This document shows positions 44,248 through 52,838 of a DNA stretch of 52,893 nucleotides, piece after piece (the first letter of the stretch is position 1; every line of letters starts with the position of its first letter). Under the pieces are notes generated by a model. The model saw only the letters and a list, made by a program, of their open reading frames with translations, searched no databases and was not told where the DNA came from. The position numbers and the translations under genes are program-made. Origin of the DNA: an uncultured Verrucomicrobiota bacterium (lineage in GTDB: Bacteria; Verrucomicrobiota; Verrucomicrobiia; Verrucomicrobiales; Verrucomicrobiaceae); contig CAILZI010000124.1 in the NCBI GenBank assembly GCA_903838675.1, positions 1 through 52,893 of the forward strand, in the 5' to 3' direction.

Positions 44248-45273
44248 TTAACGTCGAATCGCCGTCATGAATCCGCGCGCAATGATGGTGTCATGATACT
44301 CGCCGGGTGTGAATCCCGCTTCATTCAGCAGCTCGGCATACTCACTCGTGCTGTAGCATTTCCCCTGCGTGGCATGCATCAGCAGGCATGAATACTCCGC
44401 CACATGCAGCGGTCCGGTTTTGTCCGCGTTGATGAAGGCATCATGAATGATGAGCAGTCCGCCCGCCGGCAGCGCCGCATGGGAAACAGCCAGCAGCTTC
44501 TTCACTTCCGGCACGCCCCAGTCATGCAGCACGTTGGAAAAAAGATGCACATCACATCCTGCGGGCATGCCGTCAAACATGTTGCCCGTCGCCACGCTCA
44601 CTCGCTCCGCACACCCACGTTCCTCGATCAATTTTCCCGCGATACGATCCACCGGTGCCTGATCATACACGATGGCTTTCATGTGCGGGTGCTGCGCAGT
44701 GATCGCACACGCATAGATGCCCGAACCCGCACCAATATCCAGCAGGCAGGAGCGTCCGGTCAGATCCAGCTTCTTCGCCAGCGCCTGCGAAAGCAGCACC
44801 CCGCGGCAGTCCATCGCCGCCGTAAACTTCCTCGCAAAGTCCTCCTGCTCCATCGCTTTGTGCCAGTCAAAGGCCGCCTTGTCACCGCTCCAACCCGCCG
44901 GCTTGTCCGTCCTCAGCACTTCCAAAAAATCCCGCGCAATCGGCCGGTCATGCAGCGAGGCAAAGTACGGCCTCACATCCCACACCGGCCCCGCGCACAA
45001 AAATTCCCCCGTCACCTCCGTCGTGTGAAACACCCCGCCCACATTCTGCACCCAGCCATTCGCCGCAAACAACGTCATCATCGTATCCGTCGGTCGTTCC
45101 GTGAAACCAAAGTGCTTACAGATGCCCGCCAGCGAAGACGGGTTCTTCGACAGCCACGAAAAGAAATCCACACTCAGCGCCGCCGTCACCATGTCAGCCC
45201 CATAGAGGCAGTCGCGATAACGATAAATGCTGGTCGGATCAGTGGCAGGGGCGGAGGTGAGATCGTGCATCAT
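44248..45273 (-). CDS. SAM-dependent O-methyltransferase (family 2, dimerisation domain type)
   Basis: 341 residues. An N-terminal winged-helix-like dimerisation part (GADMVTAALSVDFFSWLSKN, FGFTERPTDTMMTLFAANGW) and a SAM domain with motif I CLLDIGAGSGIYACAI, VYDQAPVDRIAG, GNMFDGMPAGCDVHLFSNVLHDWG (the catalytic His region of family-2 O-methyltransferases) and LIIHDAFINAD. The substrate is probably a small hydroxylated molecule, unknown. Two nearby ATGs (MMHD) start the frame. About 50 bp separate its upstream end from the M56 gene's stop. Confidence 0.85.
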   Translation of the reverse strand: MMHDLTSAPATDPTSIYRYRDCLYGADMVTAALSVDFFSWLSKNPSSLAGICKHFGFTERPTDTMMTLFAANGWVQNVGGVFHTTEVTGEFLCAGPVWDVRPYFASLHDRPIARDFLEVLRTDKPAGWSGDKAAFDWHKAMEQEDFARKFTAAMDCRGVLLSQALAKKLDLTGRSCLLDIGAGSGIYACAITAQHPHMKAIVYDQAPVDRIAGKLIEERGCAERVSVATGNMFDGMPAGCDVHLFSNVLHDWGVPEVKKLLAVSHAALPAGGLLIIHDAFINADKTGPLHVAEYSCLLMHATQGKCYSTSEYAELLNEAGFTPGEYHDTIIARGFMTAIRR

Positions 45274-45319
45274 GGTGCCGCATGATGAAGGCGGCGCACA
45301 TCGGCGGCAAAACCTGATT

Positions 45320-47905
45320 TCACTTTTTCTTCTCTTCTTCCTGCATCTGCGCGGTAATGAATAGACACCTTGTCAAATGATCTGAGGGCTGCGTGCCCAG
45401 GACGACTGTCTGCCCGTCCCATATGGTCACCCCGGTGGAGATGGATCTGTTCAGCCCATCAACCGTGATGATGAGTTCAATCGTGTTCCCATCTGCACCA
45501 ATCGTTGATTCCACCGTCGCTTCAAGACCGCCCATCGTGTCCGGCAGCTTGCACTTCTTCGATTTGCCATCCAGCCTCAAAATTTCGAGCTTCACAGGGG
45601 TAACAGCGAGCTTCTTCATCACTGTCTCAAACTGATCCGCTGAAAAGATAGCCGCCGTAGTGAACTGTCGCAAAATCTCTCCCGCTGGTGGCGACGCTGC
45701 AGGGAGCAATAGCGTCGGGTCCGTGACCACGGCTGGCTTTGGAGCATCGGGCAGGGGCGGCACCCACTCTTTCATCAGCTCCAAAAAATCCCCCTTCATC
45801 TCGACCGCCTTCACAAAGACGACAACACGCTTCTTCACCTGCCCAAGCCACATCTCGATAAGCTCCAGATTTGGCTTGGTATTGCGCACGGTGAGCTTCC
45901 CATTTCTCAGCACAGCCGAGGCGTTCTTTTCGAATGAAATGCCTGCGGCTTGGAGCACTTCCATCGGCGGCTTGTCATCTGGAAAGCCTTGAGGAACACG
46001 GTAAACGCGCTGGCTCCATTCGTTCGCGGCTTTGTCGGGCAGGTCGATTCCGGCACCTGACGGCAGCATCGTCGCGGTCGACTCAAAACTGATCGCCTTC
46101 TGCCCGGTCGGATTCAGCGCTTCGGCCGTAATGAGCACAGTGATATATTTTTTCGAAGTTCGAAGATGCACCACGAGAGTCTCACCGCTCGCCAGTTCCG
46201 CCTGTGCGGACGCTGTGTAGAATTCCACGCGGTTCCAATCCGGCTTGTCGCCCTTTTGCGGCAGCCACGGATGGGCTCCATCTGGATCAACACCCAGATC
46301 CACTTTCGCCACGACCAGCGCTTTGCCATTCACCGCCAAATTGGCGTTGAGCTTGATGCTCGGCCCGATAAGTTTGAGGGCATGCTTCATGTTAGCTTCC
46401 ATTATTTTCTCCGGCAGCACCTCCTGCACGACTTCAGCGATGACCTCCGCTCCTAGTTTCCCGGTGATGCTTGGCAGGGTTGCCAGATCGATGCCCTTTT
46501 TCTGCGACACCTGCCGCAGCAGTCCCTCGGCTTCATCAGGCTTAAAAATGCCTCCGTGCGTCTCAAAGTAACTGTCTGCCTGAATCAGTTTGCACCGAAA
46601 GTGCACCAGGGGTGTCCGCTTGCTCAGCCGGTCAACGATGGCTTCGATTTGACCGTGTGCCTGCTTGTAATGCCGCACGATCAGTTGTGAGGTCGCTGGA
46701 TTGTAGATAGCACTGGCCCCTTCCGGAAAAGGAATGCCCCGATCCTCCAAAAGTTCACGCGCGGACTTTCGGATGACAGCCGTTGTTGCCGCCTTCCCCG
46801 CCGCAAATGGATCCGACTGCGGCTCACTCGTCAAAAAGTCCGGCGCCACCTTGTACGCCAGTGTGTACATTCGACCATCATCCGCCTTGATCTTCACAGG
46901 CTCCTTCGCCGCCGCAGTAGCCACTCCAAACGACGCCGCGATCAATGGCGCAACAATCGCAAACGCAAGACACCCCAGCACAAACAGCGCACCCAGTTTC
47001 TTCCTCACACCCCCGGCCTCCATCAGCGCCACCAGCCGCACTTTAAGCCGCTTCGCCGGCCGTGAATAGGCGATAGGCATCACACAACTGTGCTGCGGCA
47101 CCGACTCAGCAGCCCAGCCGAGCAAAAATTCCGCATAGGCGGTATGCTCACGCTCCTCACCCACTGCGGCGGCATCGCACATCTCCTCACGCGCGCGGGC
47201 ATATTCCTCCATCAGCGCATGCGCAAACGGGTTCCACCACACGAAGGCGCGTACGATGTTTTGCAGCAGCGCGGCCACGGTGTCGTGCAAACGCAGATGC
47301 TCCGCCTCATGTCGCAAAAGCCAGTCCCACTGCCGCGGCGTGAGCTTTTCAAAGGCCGAAGCCGGAACCGCGATCACCGGAAAAAACCACCCGGCCACGC
47401 AAGGCGTGCCCTCATGCTCGAAAACACTGAGTCGCTCGAACGGCGCGTTTCGCGGCAGCAGGTCCATCTCCGCCTGCGTCGGCTCGCGCAACCGCCATGC
47501 CCAAAGCTGCACACGGCTGCTTTGAAACAGCAGGCGCAGCAGCATCAGCGCCGTCACGCACCATGAAATCCGGCGCAACACCCACACCGCCTCATCCACA
47601 TCCCAAACACGCGTTTCAGCAGCAACGTTCACTTTAGAAGCACTTGCTGGTGCCACACTCACGCGCCAGTCCGCCTTAAACGTCTCCCGGATCGGCGTCC
47701 ACACCGGCACCTCCTTCTTCACCGGAAACAAATCCTCCATCGAAATATGAAACGGAGTGTACAAACACATCAACACCGCCAGATTCGCCAAAATGCAGCG
47801 GCGCAGGGCATCGCGAATGACAAACCGCACCAGCAGCCACGCCGCAGCCCCGATCACCAGACTGTGAACAATGAAATTGAGACAGGAAATGGTTTCCGCA
47901 TTCAT
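45320..47905 (-). CDS. M56 (BlaR1/MecR1-type) membrane peptidase fused to a large C-terminal periplasmic region
   Basis: 861 residues. N-terminal BlaR1-like module: membrane helices near 10-30, 37-52 and 110-127, the zinc motif HEAEH (199-203), the downstream YARAREEMCDAAA Glu/Asp helix, and a last helix at about 303-328. Instead of a penicillin-binding sensor, residues 330-861 carry two copies of a motif (ARELLEDRGIPFPEGASAIY ... VRHYKQAHGQIEAIVDRL near 370-420, and MEVLQAAGISFEKNASAVLR ... VRNTKPNLELIEMWL near 665-710). Each is followed by strands like those of secretin N-domains. It overlaps the BlaI gene by 4 bp (ATGA). Likely a signal-sensing protease that inactivates the repressor; the signal is unknown. 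Confidence 0.85.
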   Translation of the reverse strand: MNAETISCLNFIVHSLVIGAAAWLLVRFVIRDALRRCILANLAVLMCLYTPFHISMEDLFPVKKEVPVWTPIRETFKADWRVSVAPASASKVNVAAETRVWDVDEAVWVLRRISWCVTALMLLRLLFQSSRVQLWAWRLREPTQAEMDLLPRNAPFERLSVFEHEGTPCVAGWFFPVIAVPASAFEKLTPRQWDWLLRHEAEHLRLHDTVAALLQNIVRAFVWWNPFAHALMEEYARAREEMCDAAAVGEEREHTAYAEFLLGWAAESVPQHSCVMPIAYSRPAKRLKVRLVALMEAGGVRKKLGALFVLGCLAFAIVAPLIAASFGVATAAAKEPVKIKADDGRMYTLAYKVAPDFLTSEPQSDPFAAGKAATTAVIRKSARELLEDRGIPFPEGASAIYNPATSQLIVRHYKQAHGQIEAIVDRLSKRTPLVHFRCKLIQADSYFETHGGIFKPDEAEGLLRQVSQKKGIDLATLPSITGKLGAEVIAEVVQEVLPEKIMEANMKHALKLIGPSIKLNANLAVNGKALVVAKVDLGVDPDGAHPWLPQKGDKPDWNRVEFYTASAQAELASGETLVVHLRTSKKYITVLITAEALNPTGQKAISFESTATMLPSGAGIDLPDKAANEWSQRVYRVPQGFPDDKPPMEVLQAAGISFEKNASAVLRNGKLTVRNTKPNLELIEMWLGQVKKRVVVFVKAVEMKGDFLELMKEWVPPLPDAPKPAVVTDPTLLLPAASPPAGEILRQFTTAAIFSADQFETVMKKLAVTPVKLEILRLDGKSKKCKLPDTMGGLEATVESTIGADGNTIELIITVDGLNRSISTGVTIWDGQTVVLGTQPSDHLTRCLFITAQMQEEEKKK

Positions 47906-48306
47906 GACTCCTCCCCTTTCTTCCCCGTGCTGTTGCGTACATATTTGCGCAGTTCCGCCAGCTCCTCCTCGCTGATATCGCCGCTCTCCACCAGACAGCG
48001 CACCAGCGCGAGATTGCTCCCGCCAAAAAAGCGCTGCTTCAGATCCGCCAGCACGCTGGTTCGTCCGCGCTGCTCCGGCACCGCAGGCTCATAGGCATGA
48101 CTGCGGCTCGAGTCATCCCGGCTGATCCACCCCTTCGCCTCCAGCCGCGTCAGCTGCGTTTGCAGCGTGTTCCGTGTCACCGGTTCGCTGCGCCCCTGGT
48201 TCACGGCTTCCAGCAGTTCCAGCACGCTCGACGGATGCTTTTTCCATAGGATGTCCATCAGCGCCTGCTCGGCGGCGGACAGTGGGGGCAGTGATTTTTT
48301 AGCCAT
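47902..48306 (-). CDS. BlaI/MecI-family transcriptional repressor
   Basis: 134 residues from ATG 48306. The frame opens at 48327, inside an operator-like palindrome, so the downstream ATG giving MAKKSLPPLSAAEQ is preferred. Winged-helix domain: EQALMDILWKKHPSSVLELL, VTRNTLQTQLTRLEAKGWIS. A C-terminal dimerisation helix set (LADLKQRFFGGSNLALVRCL) follows. The pair with the M56 gene is the usual bla/mec-type switch, in which the peptidase destroys the repressor on signal. Two palindromes in front of the gene suggest autoregulation. Confidence 0.9.
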   Translation of the reverse strand: MAKKSLPPLSAAEQALMDILWKKHPSSVLELLEAVNQGRSEPVTRNTLQTQLTRLEAKGWISRDDSSRSHAYEPAVPEQRGRTSVLADLKQRFFGGSNLALVRCLVESGDISEEELAELRKYVRNSTGKKGEES

Positions 48307-48320
48307 ATTTCGCGAGTTTG

Positions 48321-48334
48321 CCGACAAATGTCGG
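48321..48334 (-). promoter_or_regulatory. BlaI-type operator 1
   Basis: A perfect palindrome CCGACAAATGTCGG lies 15 bp upstream of the BlaI start. Known BlaI/MecI operators have TACA-n-ATGTA half-site pairs; here GACA/TGTC replaces them with the same spacing. Binding is inferred. Confidence 0.65.
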
Positions 48335-48352
48335 ATTTGTCGAGTCTAAACT

Positions 48353-48366
48353 CCGACACATGTAGG
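48353..48366 (-). promoter_or_regulatory. BlaI-type operator 2
   Basis: CCGACACATGTAGG is a near copy of operator 1 (11 of 14 bases), centred 32 bp (about three helical turns) away. It lies about 88 bp upstream of the divergent MFS transporter start, so it could influence either promoter. Confidence 0.6.
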
Positions 48367-48453
48367 ATGTCATCCCACCAGCAATCCCTTTGATGAATTC
48401 CTTCCACGCTCTGCGTTGACTTGCCTCCCATCTCCTGACAGCATCGCCCCGCC

Positions 48454-49938
48454 ATGTCCACTCCCGCACCCAAATTCACCACCACCCACTGGCTCATCAT
48501 CCTCATCGCCAGCATTGGCTTCTTGTTTGACACCTATGAGCTGCTAATGACGCCCCTGGTTGCGGCTCCAGCCATTGCCGAACTACTCAAAGTCCTCCCG
48601 AGCGATCCTTCCGTCACCGAATGGGTGGGCAAGCTGCTGTGGATCGCAGCAGTCTGCGGCGGCGTCTTTGGCCTCCTCGGTGGCTGGCTCGTCGATAAAT
48701 TTGGCCGCAAGACCATCATGGCCGCGAGCATCTTTATCTACTCCTTCTCGCCGTTCTGCGCCGCCTTCGCCACATCGCTGCCCATGTTCATCTTCTTCCG
48801 CTGCACCACGTTCATCGGCGTGTGCGTGGAGTTCGTCGCCGCCATCACCTGGCTCGCAGAAGTGTTTACGGACAAGCATCAAAAGGAAAAATGGCTGGGC
48901 ATCACCCAGGCCTGCGCCTCGCTCGGCGGCGTGCTCGTCACGGTGGTCAGCGTCTGGATCAGCAAGAATCTCGATACGCTGCCTCATTGGGGCCTGCCCG
49001 CTGGCAGCACCGGCATCGGCGCATGGCGCTACACCCTGATGTCCGGCATCCTGCCTGCCATCCCCATCGCACTCATGCTGCCCTTCGTTCCCGAGTCCAA
49101 AGTGTGGAAGGACAAAAAACTCGCTGGCACTCTCAAGCGCCCCAGCTTCGCCGCCTTGTTCTCCTCTGAACTGCGCCGCGTGACCATCGTCACCACGATC
49201 CTCTCCGCCTGTGCCTACGGCATCGCCTTTGGTGCCCTGCAGGTCACCGTCGCACGTGTGACACCGGGCCTCCCAGAGTTGAAGGCTGAAGGCATGGCAC
49301 TCGCCGCCCTGAAAAAAACCGACATGGAGATCAGCACCAAGCTGAAAGCTCCCGGACTCGATGACGCCGCCAAAGCCGCCCTCAAAGCGGACATGAAAGC
49401 CAACTTCGACAAGCAGAAGCCGGTGAACATCAAAATCAAAGCGATGAGCGACAAGCTCCAGTTCCATCAGGAGATGGGCGGACTCGCAGGCCGGGTGCTG
49501 CTGGCTATTCTGCTCATCGTGGGCATCAGCCGCGTGAAGCTGCTCAAGGTCTTCCAAATCCCGGCCCTCGTCATTCTGCCCGTCACCTACTTCGTCCTCT
49601 TTAAAGACGGCGGCGATGCCTTCATGTGGGGCTATGCGGTCTGCGGTCTGGTCACCGTCGCTCAGTTCAGCTACTTCGGTGAGTACCTTCCCAAAGTGTT
49701 CCCCATGCATCTGCGCGGCACCGGCGGCAGCTTCGCCACCAATGTCGGTGGTCGCATGGTCGGCACCTGCATGGCCACTCTGAATACCAGCTGGCTCGCC
49801 CCGATGCTTGCTGGTGGCGCGCTTGCCGTGAAGCCCATGCACGTCGCCATGGCCGCCGGTTACATCGCCACCGCCATGGCCGTGCTCGCCTTCGTCGTCG
49901 GCTTCCTCCTGCCAGAACCGAAGGCTGAAGAAGTCTGA
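48454..49938 (+). CDS. MFS transporter with a charged insertion in the central region
   Basis: 494 residues. Major facilitator of the sugar/aromatic-acid:H+ symporter type: GFLFDTYELL in helix 1, GGWLVDKFGRKTIMA (the loop 2-3 motif), PFVPESKVWKDKK at the end of the first half, and GEYLPKVFPMHLRGTGGSFAT in the second. About 70 residues (AEGMALAALKKTDMEISTKL through KAMSDKLQFHQEMGG) form a charged helical insert between membrane helices around residues 275-345. Substrate unknown. The PIG-L gene follows at 40 bp. Confidence 0.85.
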   Translation: MSTPAPKFTTTHWLIILIASIGFLFDTYELLMTPLVAAPAIAELLKVLPSDPSVTEWVGKLLWIAAVCGGVFGLLGGWLVDKFGRKTIMAASIFIYSFSPFCAAFATSLPMFIFFRCTTFIGVCVEFVAAITWLAEVFTDKHQKEKWLGITQACASLGGVLVTVVSVWISKNLDTLPHWGLPAGSTGIGAWRYTLMSGILPAIPIALMLPFVPESKVWKDKKLAGTLKRPSFAALFSSELRRVTIVTTILSACAYGIAFGALQVTVARVTPGLPELKAEGMALAALKKTDMEISTKLKAPGLDDAAKAALKADMKANFDKQKPVNIKIKAMSDKLQFHQEMGGLAGRVLLAILLIVGISRVKLLKVFQIPALVILPVTYFVLFKDGGDAFMWGYAVCGLVTVAQFSYFGEYLPKVFPMHLRGTGGSFATNVGGRMVGTCMATLNTSWLAPMLAGGALAVKPMHVAMAAGYIATAMAVLAFVVGFLLPEPKAEEV

Positions 49939-49978
49939 GCCGAGAGAGTCAGCATCATGGCGGCGTACTCCTGCCGCC

Positions 49979-50884
49979 ATGATCCGCTCACTCCTCACCC
50001 TCGTCGTCTGCCTCGCCGCCTTCTCCCTCCACGCAGAGGATAAAAACGACGGCAAGCTCCGCATCATCGTCTTTGGTGCCCATCCCGATGACGCAGAATA
50101 CAAAACCGCAGGCACGGCCGTCAAATGGGCACGCCTGGGCCATCATGTAAAACTGGTCTCCGTCACCAATGGCGACATCGGCCACTGGAAAGAAGCCGGC
50201 GGGCCACTCGCACAACGCCGCGCCGCAGAAGTCGCAGCCTGCGCCAAGAAGCTCGGCGTGACTTCTCAGGTGCTCGACATTCACGACGGCGAACTTCTCC
50301 CTTCTCTTGAAAACCGCAAACTCATCACCCGCGTCATTCGCGAATGGAAGGCGGACATCGTCATCGCTCACCGCCCCTGGGATTATCATCCCGACCATCG
50401 CTATGTCGGCGTGCTGATTCAGGATGCGGCCTTCATGGTCACCGTGCCCTTCATCGTGCCTGATCTGCCTCCTCTGAAAAAGAACCCCGTGTTTCTCTAT
50501 TCCAGCGACGGCTTTCAAAAACCCTACCCCTTCACACCCGACATCGCCGTGAGCGTGGACGATTCATTCGACCAAAAACTCGACGGCCTCCACGAACTGA
50601 CCTCCCAGGCCTATGAAGGCGGTGCCAGCGGCTCAGCCGAACACGTCGAAAAAGAAGTTCCACCCGCCAGCAACGAAACCGCCCGCCGTGCCTGGCTGAA
50701 ACGCCACTGGGGTGCCCGCCAGAGCAGCGAGGCAGAGAAGTACCGCGACCTGCTCGTCAAACTCTACGGCCCCGAAGCTGGCAAGGCGGTGAAATACGCC
50801 GAGACCTTCGAAGTCTGCGAATACGGCCGCCACCCCAGCGCTGCCGAGATCAAACAACTCTTCCCATTTTACGACGCGAAATAA
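49979..50884 (+). CDS. Secreted PIG-L/LmbE-family deacetylase
   Basis: 301 residues with a signal peptide (MIRSLLTLVVCLAAFSLHAE). Zinc motif AHPDDAE (about 34-40) with the third ligand in PWDYHPDHRYVG, both PIG-L hallmarks; TNGDIGHWKE is the conserved loop. Such enzymes remove N-acetyl groups from glycans or small glycosides; substrate here is unknown. It probably forms an operon with the MFS gene. Confidence 0.88.
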   Translation: MIRSLLTLVVCLAAFSLHAEDKNDGKLRIIVFGAHPDDAEYKTAGTAVKWARLGHHVKLVSVTNGDIGHWKEAGGPLAQRRAAEVAACAKKLGVTSQVLDIHDGELLPSLENRKLITRVIREWKADIVIAHRPWDYHPDHRYVGVLIQDAAFMVTVPFIVPDLPPLKKNPVFLYSSDGFQKPYPFTPDIAVSVDDSFDQKLDGLHELTSQAYEGGASGSAEHVEKEVPPASNETARRAWLKRHWGARQSSEAEKYRDLLVKLYGPEAGKAVKYAETFEVCEYGRHPSAAEIKQLFPFYDAK

Positions 50885-50912
50885 ACATCGTCGAGAGCCT
50901 GTCTCAAAGTTC

Positions 50913-51737
50913 CTATCGCCTGAGCGGAGCGAAGCGTGCTTGCAATTGACCCAATGCATCTGGGTCACCAGCGCATTTGCGTTCCAGCTCTCGAACCAGC
51001 GTCCCCCCGGTTAATGGGTGGTCCGCTTTCAGCAGGTCTTCGGCGTGATTTGCCAGATCGTTTTGCTGCGGGTGGAGTCCGGGGGTTTGGGTTGCAGCGG
51101 TGTAGAGTCCTGGCCTGTGCCCGCCATACACGTCCGTGATTGTCAGCCACAATGCCTTGGAGCCATCGGCCGAAAAAACGAGCCAGACCGTCGTCTTGTT
51201 GTCGAGTTGAAACTCCAAGGTCCGCCGGTTGGCGACGACCGGCTGCACAAAATTCACCTTCCAGTGCGGGTCTTTCACCCCCACCTCCAGCGTGGTCCCG
51301 TTCCAGCGCAGCTTGGCAGGAAGATTGTCTCGCTCACCCACCCAGACCACATTCTTGACGTCCTGTGGAAAATCCTTCACGGGTTTGGCCTGACCGCTTT
51401 TTTCCGGTTTAAAAGTGATCTCTTTGATCACACTGGCCGACATGATTTGCTTCAAATCATCCGTCACCAGATACCAGCCGGCCCTGCCTTTGCCATAATC
51501 GAAGCGGAAGACCCCCGCATCAAACAGGGTGTGATCGTAAGCGCCTCCCTGCGGCTCTCCATCATTGTTGAGAGAGTTGAATTTTTCACCGTCAAACCGC
51601 AGGTGCTTGAGATTCGCGGTGCCGCGCAGATCCCACGTCATGTTCGTCATGTCCGCGGCAAATTTCTGGATTTCTTGGGCAGCCAAAGTGCCGGCAAAAG
51701 CAACCAGGGCGAAGGACAACGTGATCAACGGCTTCAT
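50913..51737 (-). CDS. Secreted hypothetical protein
   Basis: 274 residues from ATG 51737, with a signal peptide (MKPLITLSFALVAFAGTLAAQ). The first part resembles a beta-rich module (MTWDLRGTANLKHLRFDGEK), then VVWVGERDNLPAKLRWNG and WKVNFVQPVVANRRTLEF, alternating short strands, with VWLVFSADGSKALWLTITDV. The C-terminus is helical. No catalytic motif seen. The open frame continues upstream to 52778 but that part lies antisense to lysS. Convergent with the PIG-L gene. Confidence 0.65.
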   Translation of the reverse strand: MKPLITLSFALVAFAGTLAAQEIQKFAADMTNMTWDLRGTANLKHLRFDGEKFNSLNNDGEPQGGAYDHTLFDAGVFRFDYGKGRAGWYLVTDDLKQIMSASVIKEITFKPEKSGQAKPVKDFPQDVKNVVWVGERDNLPAKLRWNGTTLEVGVKDPHWKVNFVQPVVANRRTLEFQLDNKTTVWLVFSADGSKALWLTITDVYGGHRPGLYTAATQTPGLHPQQNDLANHAEDLLKADHPLTGGTLVRELERKCAGDPDALGQLQARFAPLRR

Positions 51738-51887
51738 GCGGTTGGATGATAGCGGTCGGCGCTGGATTGGCAATTGCCCAGCGGCGTTCAGGATTGAGAG
51801 CTTCTCCCCCGGGGCTTCAAGGGTGGCTTTTGCAGTGGCAATGCGCCCGGAAACGGCTATGAACACGGCCCACTCATCCGTACGACC

Positions 51888-52838
51888 ATGCAACCGACGC
51901 CCGCAGCCCCAGAACATTCCGAGTCCGAACTCCTCCAATTCCGCCGCGAAAAGCTCGACGGACTGGTGAAGGCCGGACTCGATCCCTTCGGCGGCCGTTT
52001 TGACACCACGCATCAGCCCGGCGCGCTGAAAGCAGACTTCACCGAAGCCCTCGATGTCCGCGTCGCAGGCCGCATCCTCTCCCGTCGTGAGATGGGCAAA
52101 GCCACCTTCTTTGACCTCGGAGACATCACCGGCCGCATGCAGTGCTACCTCAGCAAGGGCGATGTCGGCGACGAAGCCTACGTCCAGTTCAATCAGCTCA
52201 TCGACATCGGCGACTTCGTCGGCGTGGAAGGCTTTACCTTCATCACCAAGCGCGGCGAAAAATCCATCCACGTCAAAAAATTGACACCTCTCTCCAAGGC
52301 CCTGCGTCCGCTGCCCGACAAGTGGCACGGCGTCACGGACAAGGAGATCAAGTACCGTCAGCGCTACCTCGACCTCATTTCCAATGACCGCAGCCGCGAG
52401 ATCTTCGTGACCCGCAGCAAGATGGTCGCCGCCATCCGCAGCTACCTGCAGGAGCGCGGCTTCCTCGAAGTCGAAACCCCGATGATGCAGGACGTCCCCG
52501 GCGGTGCCGCAGCCAAGCCCTTCGAGACCTTCTTCCACGCACTTAATCAGCCGATGTCCCTGCGCATCGCGCCAGAGTTGTACTTGAAGCGCCTGCTCGT
52601 GGCCGGCTTCACGCAGATCTTTGAACTCAACCGCAACTTCCGCAACGAAGGCCTCAGCCGCCGTCACAATCCCGAGTTCACCATGCTCGAGGCCTACTGG
52701 GCTTACGCGGACTTCGAAAAGATGGCCGACCTCGTCGAAGGCATGATCTGCCACCCCAGCGGTCCTCTGCAAACCCACTGGTCAGGCTACCGTTATAGGG
52801 GTAGTTCTGTGCGGTCATTGGAAATGAGGTCGAGGTAG
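51888..52838 (+). CDS. lysS: Lysyl-tRNA synthetase, class II, truncated near the window end
   Basis: Charges tRNA-Lys. The anticodon-binding OB domain ([32 protein letters not shown]) and class II motif 1 and 2 regions ([39 protein letters not shown]) are normal, as is [20 protein letters not shown]. After CH at about 52752 the sequence stops resembling LysRS and a stop occurs at 52836-52838, leaving 316 residues instead of about 500. The last 84 bases of the window are an exact inverted copy of 52309-52392, so the break is probably an assembly error and not a biological truncation. Confidence 0.85.
   Translation: MQPTPAAPEHSESELLQFRREKLDGLVKAGLDPFGGRFDTTHQPGALKADFTEALDVRVAGRILSRREMGKATFFDLGDITGRMQCYLSKGDVGDEAYVQFNQLIDIGDFVGVEGFTFITKRGEKSIHVKKLTPLSKALRPLPDKWHGVTDKEIKYRQRYLDLISNDRSREIFVTRSKMVAAIRSYLQERGFLEVETPMMQDVPGGAAAKPFETFFHALNQPMSLRIAPELYLKRLLVAGFTQIFELNRNFRNEGLSRRHNPEFTMLEAYWAYADFEKMADLVEGMICHPSGPLQTHWSGYRYRGSSVRSLEMRSR
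52309..52392 (+). repeat. 84-bp inverted repeat, left arm (inside lysS)
   Basis: Exact reverse complement of 52810-52893. This arm encodes the normal LysRS segment ending [20 protein letters not shown] and beyond. Confidence 0.95.

Noticed and set aside
48583..50124. A 513-codon minus-strand open frame under the MFS gene
   Set aside because: Gly/His/Asp-rich antisense artefact; the plus strand encodes a clear transporter.
51738..52778. Upstream extension of the secreted hypothetical protein
   Set aside because: It runs antisense to lysS; the signal peptide at 51737 marks the true start.
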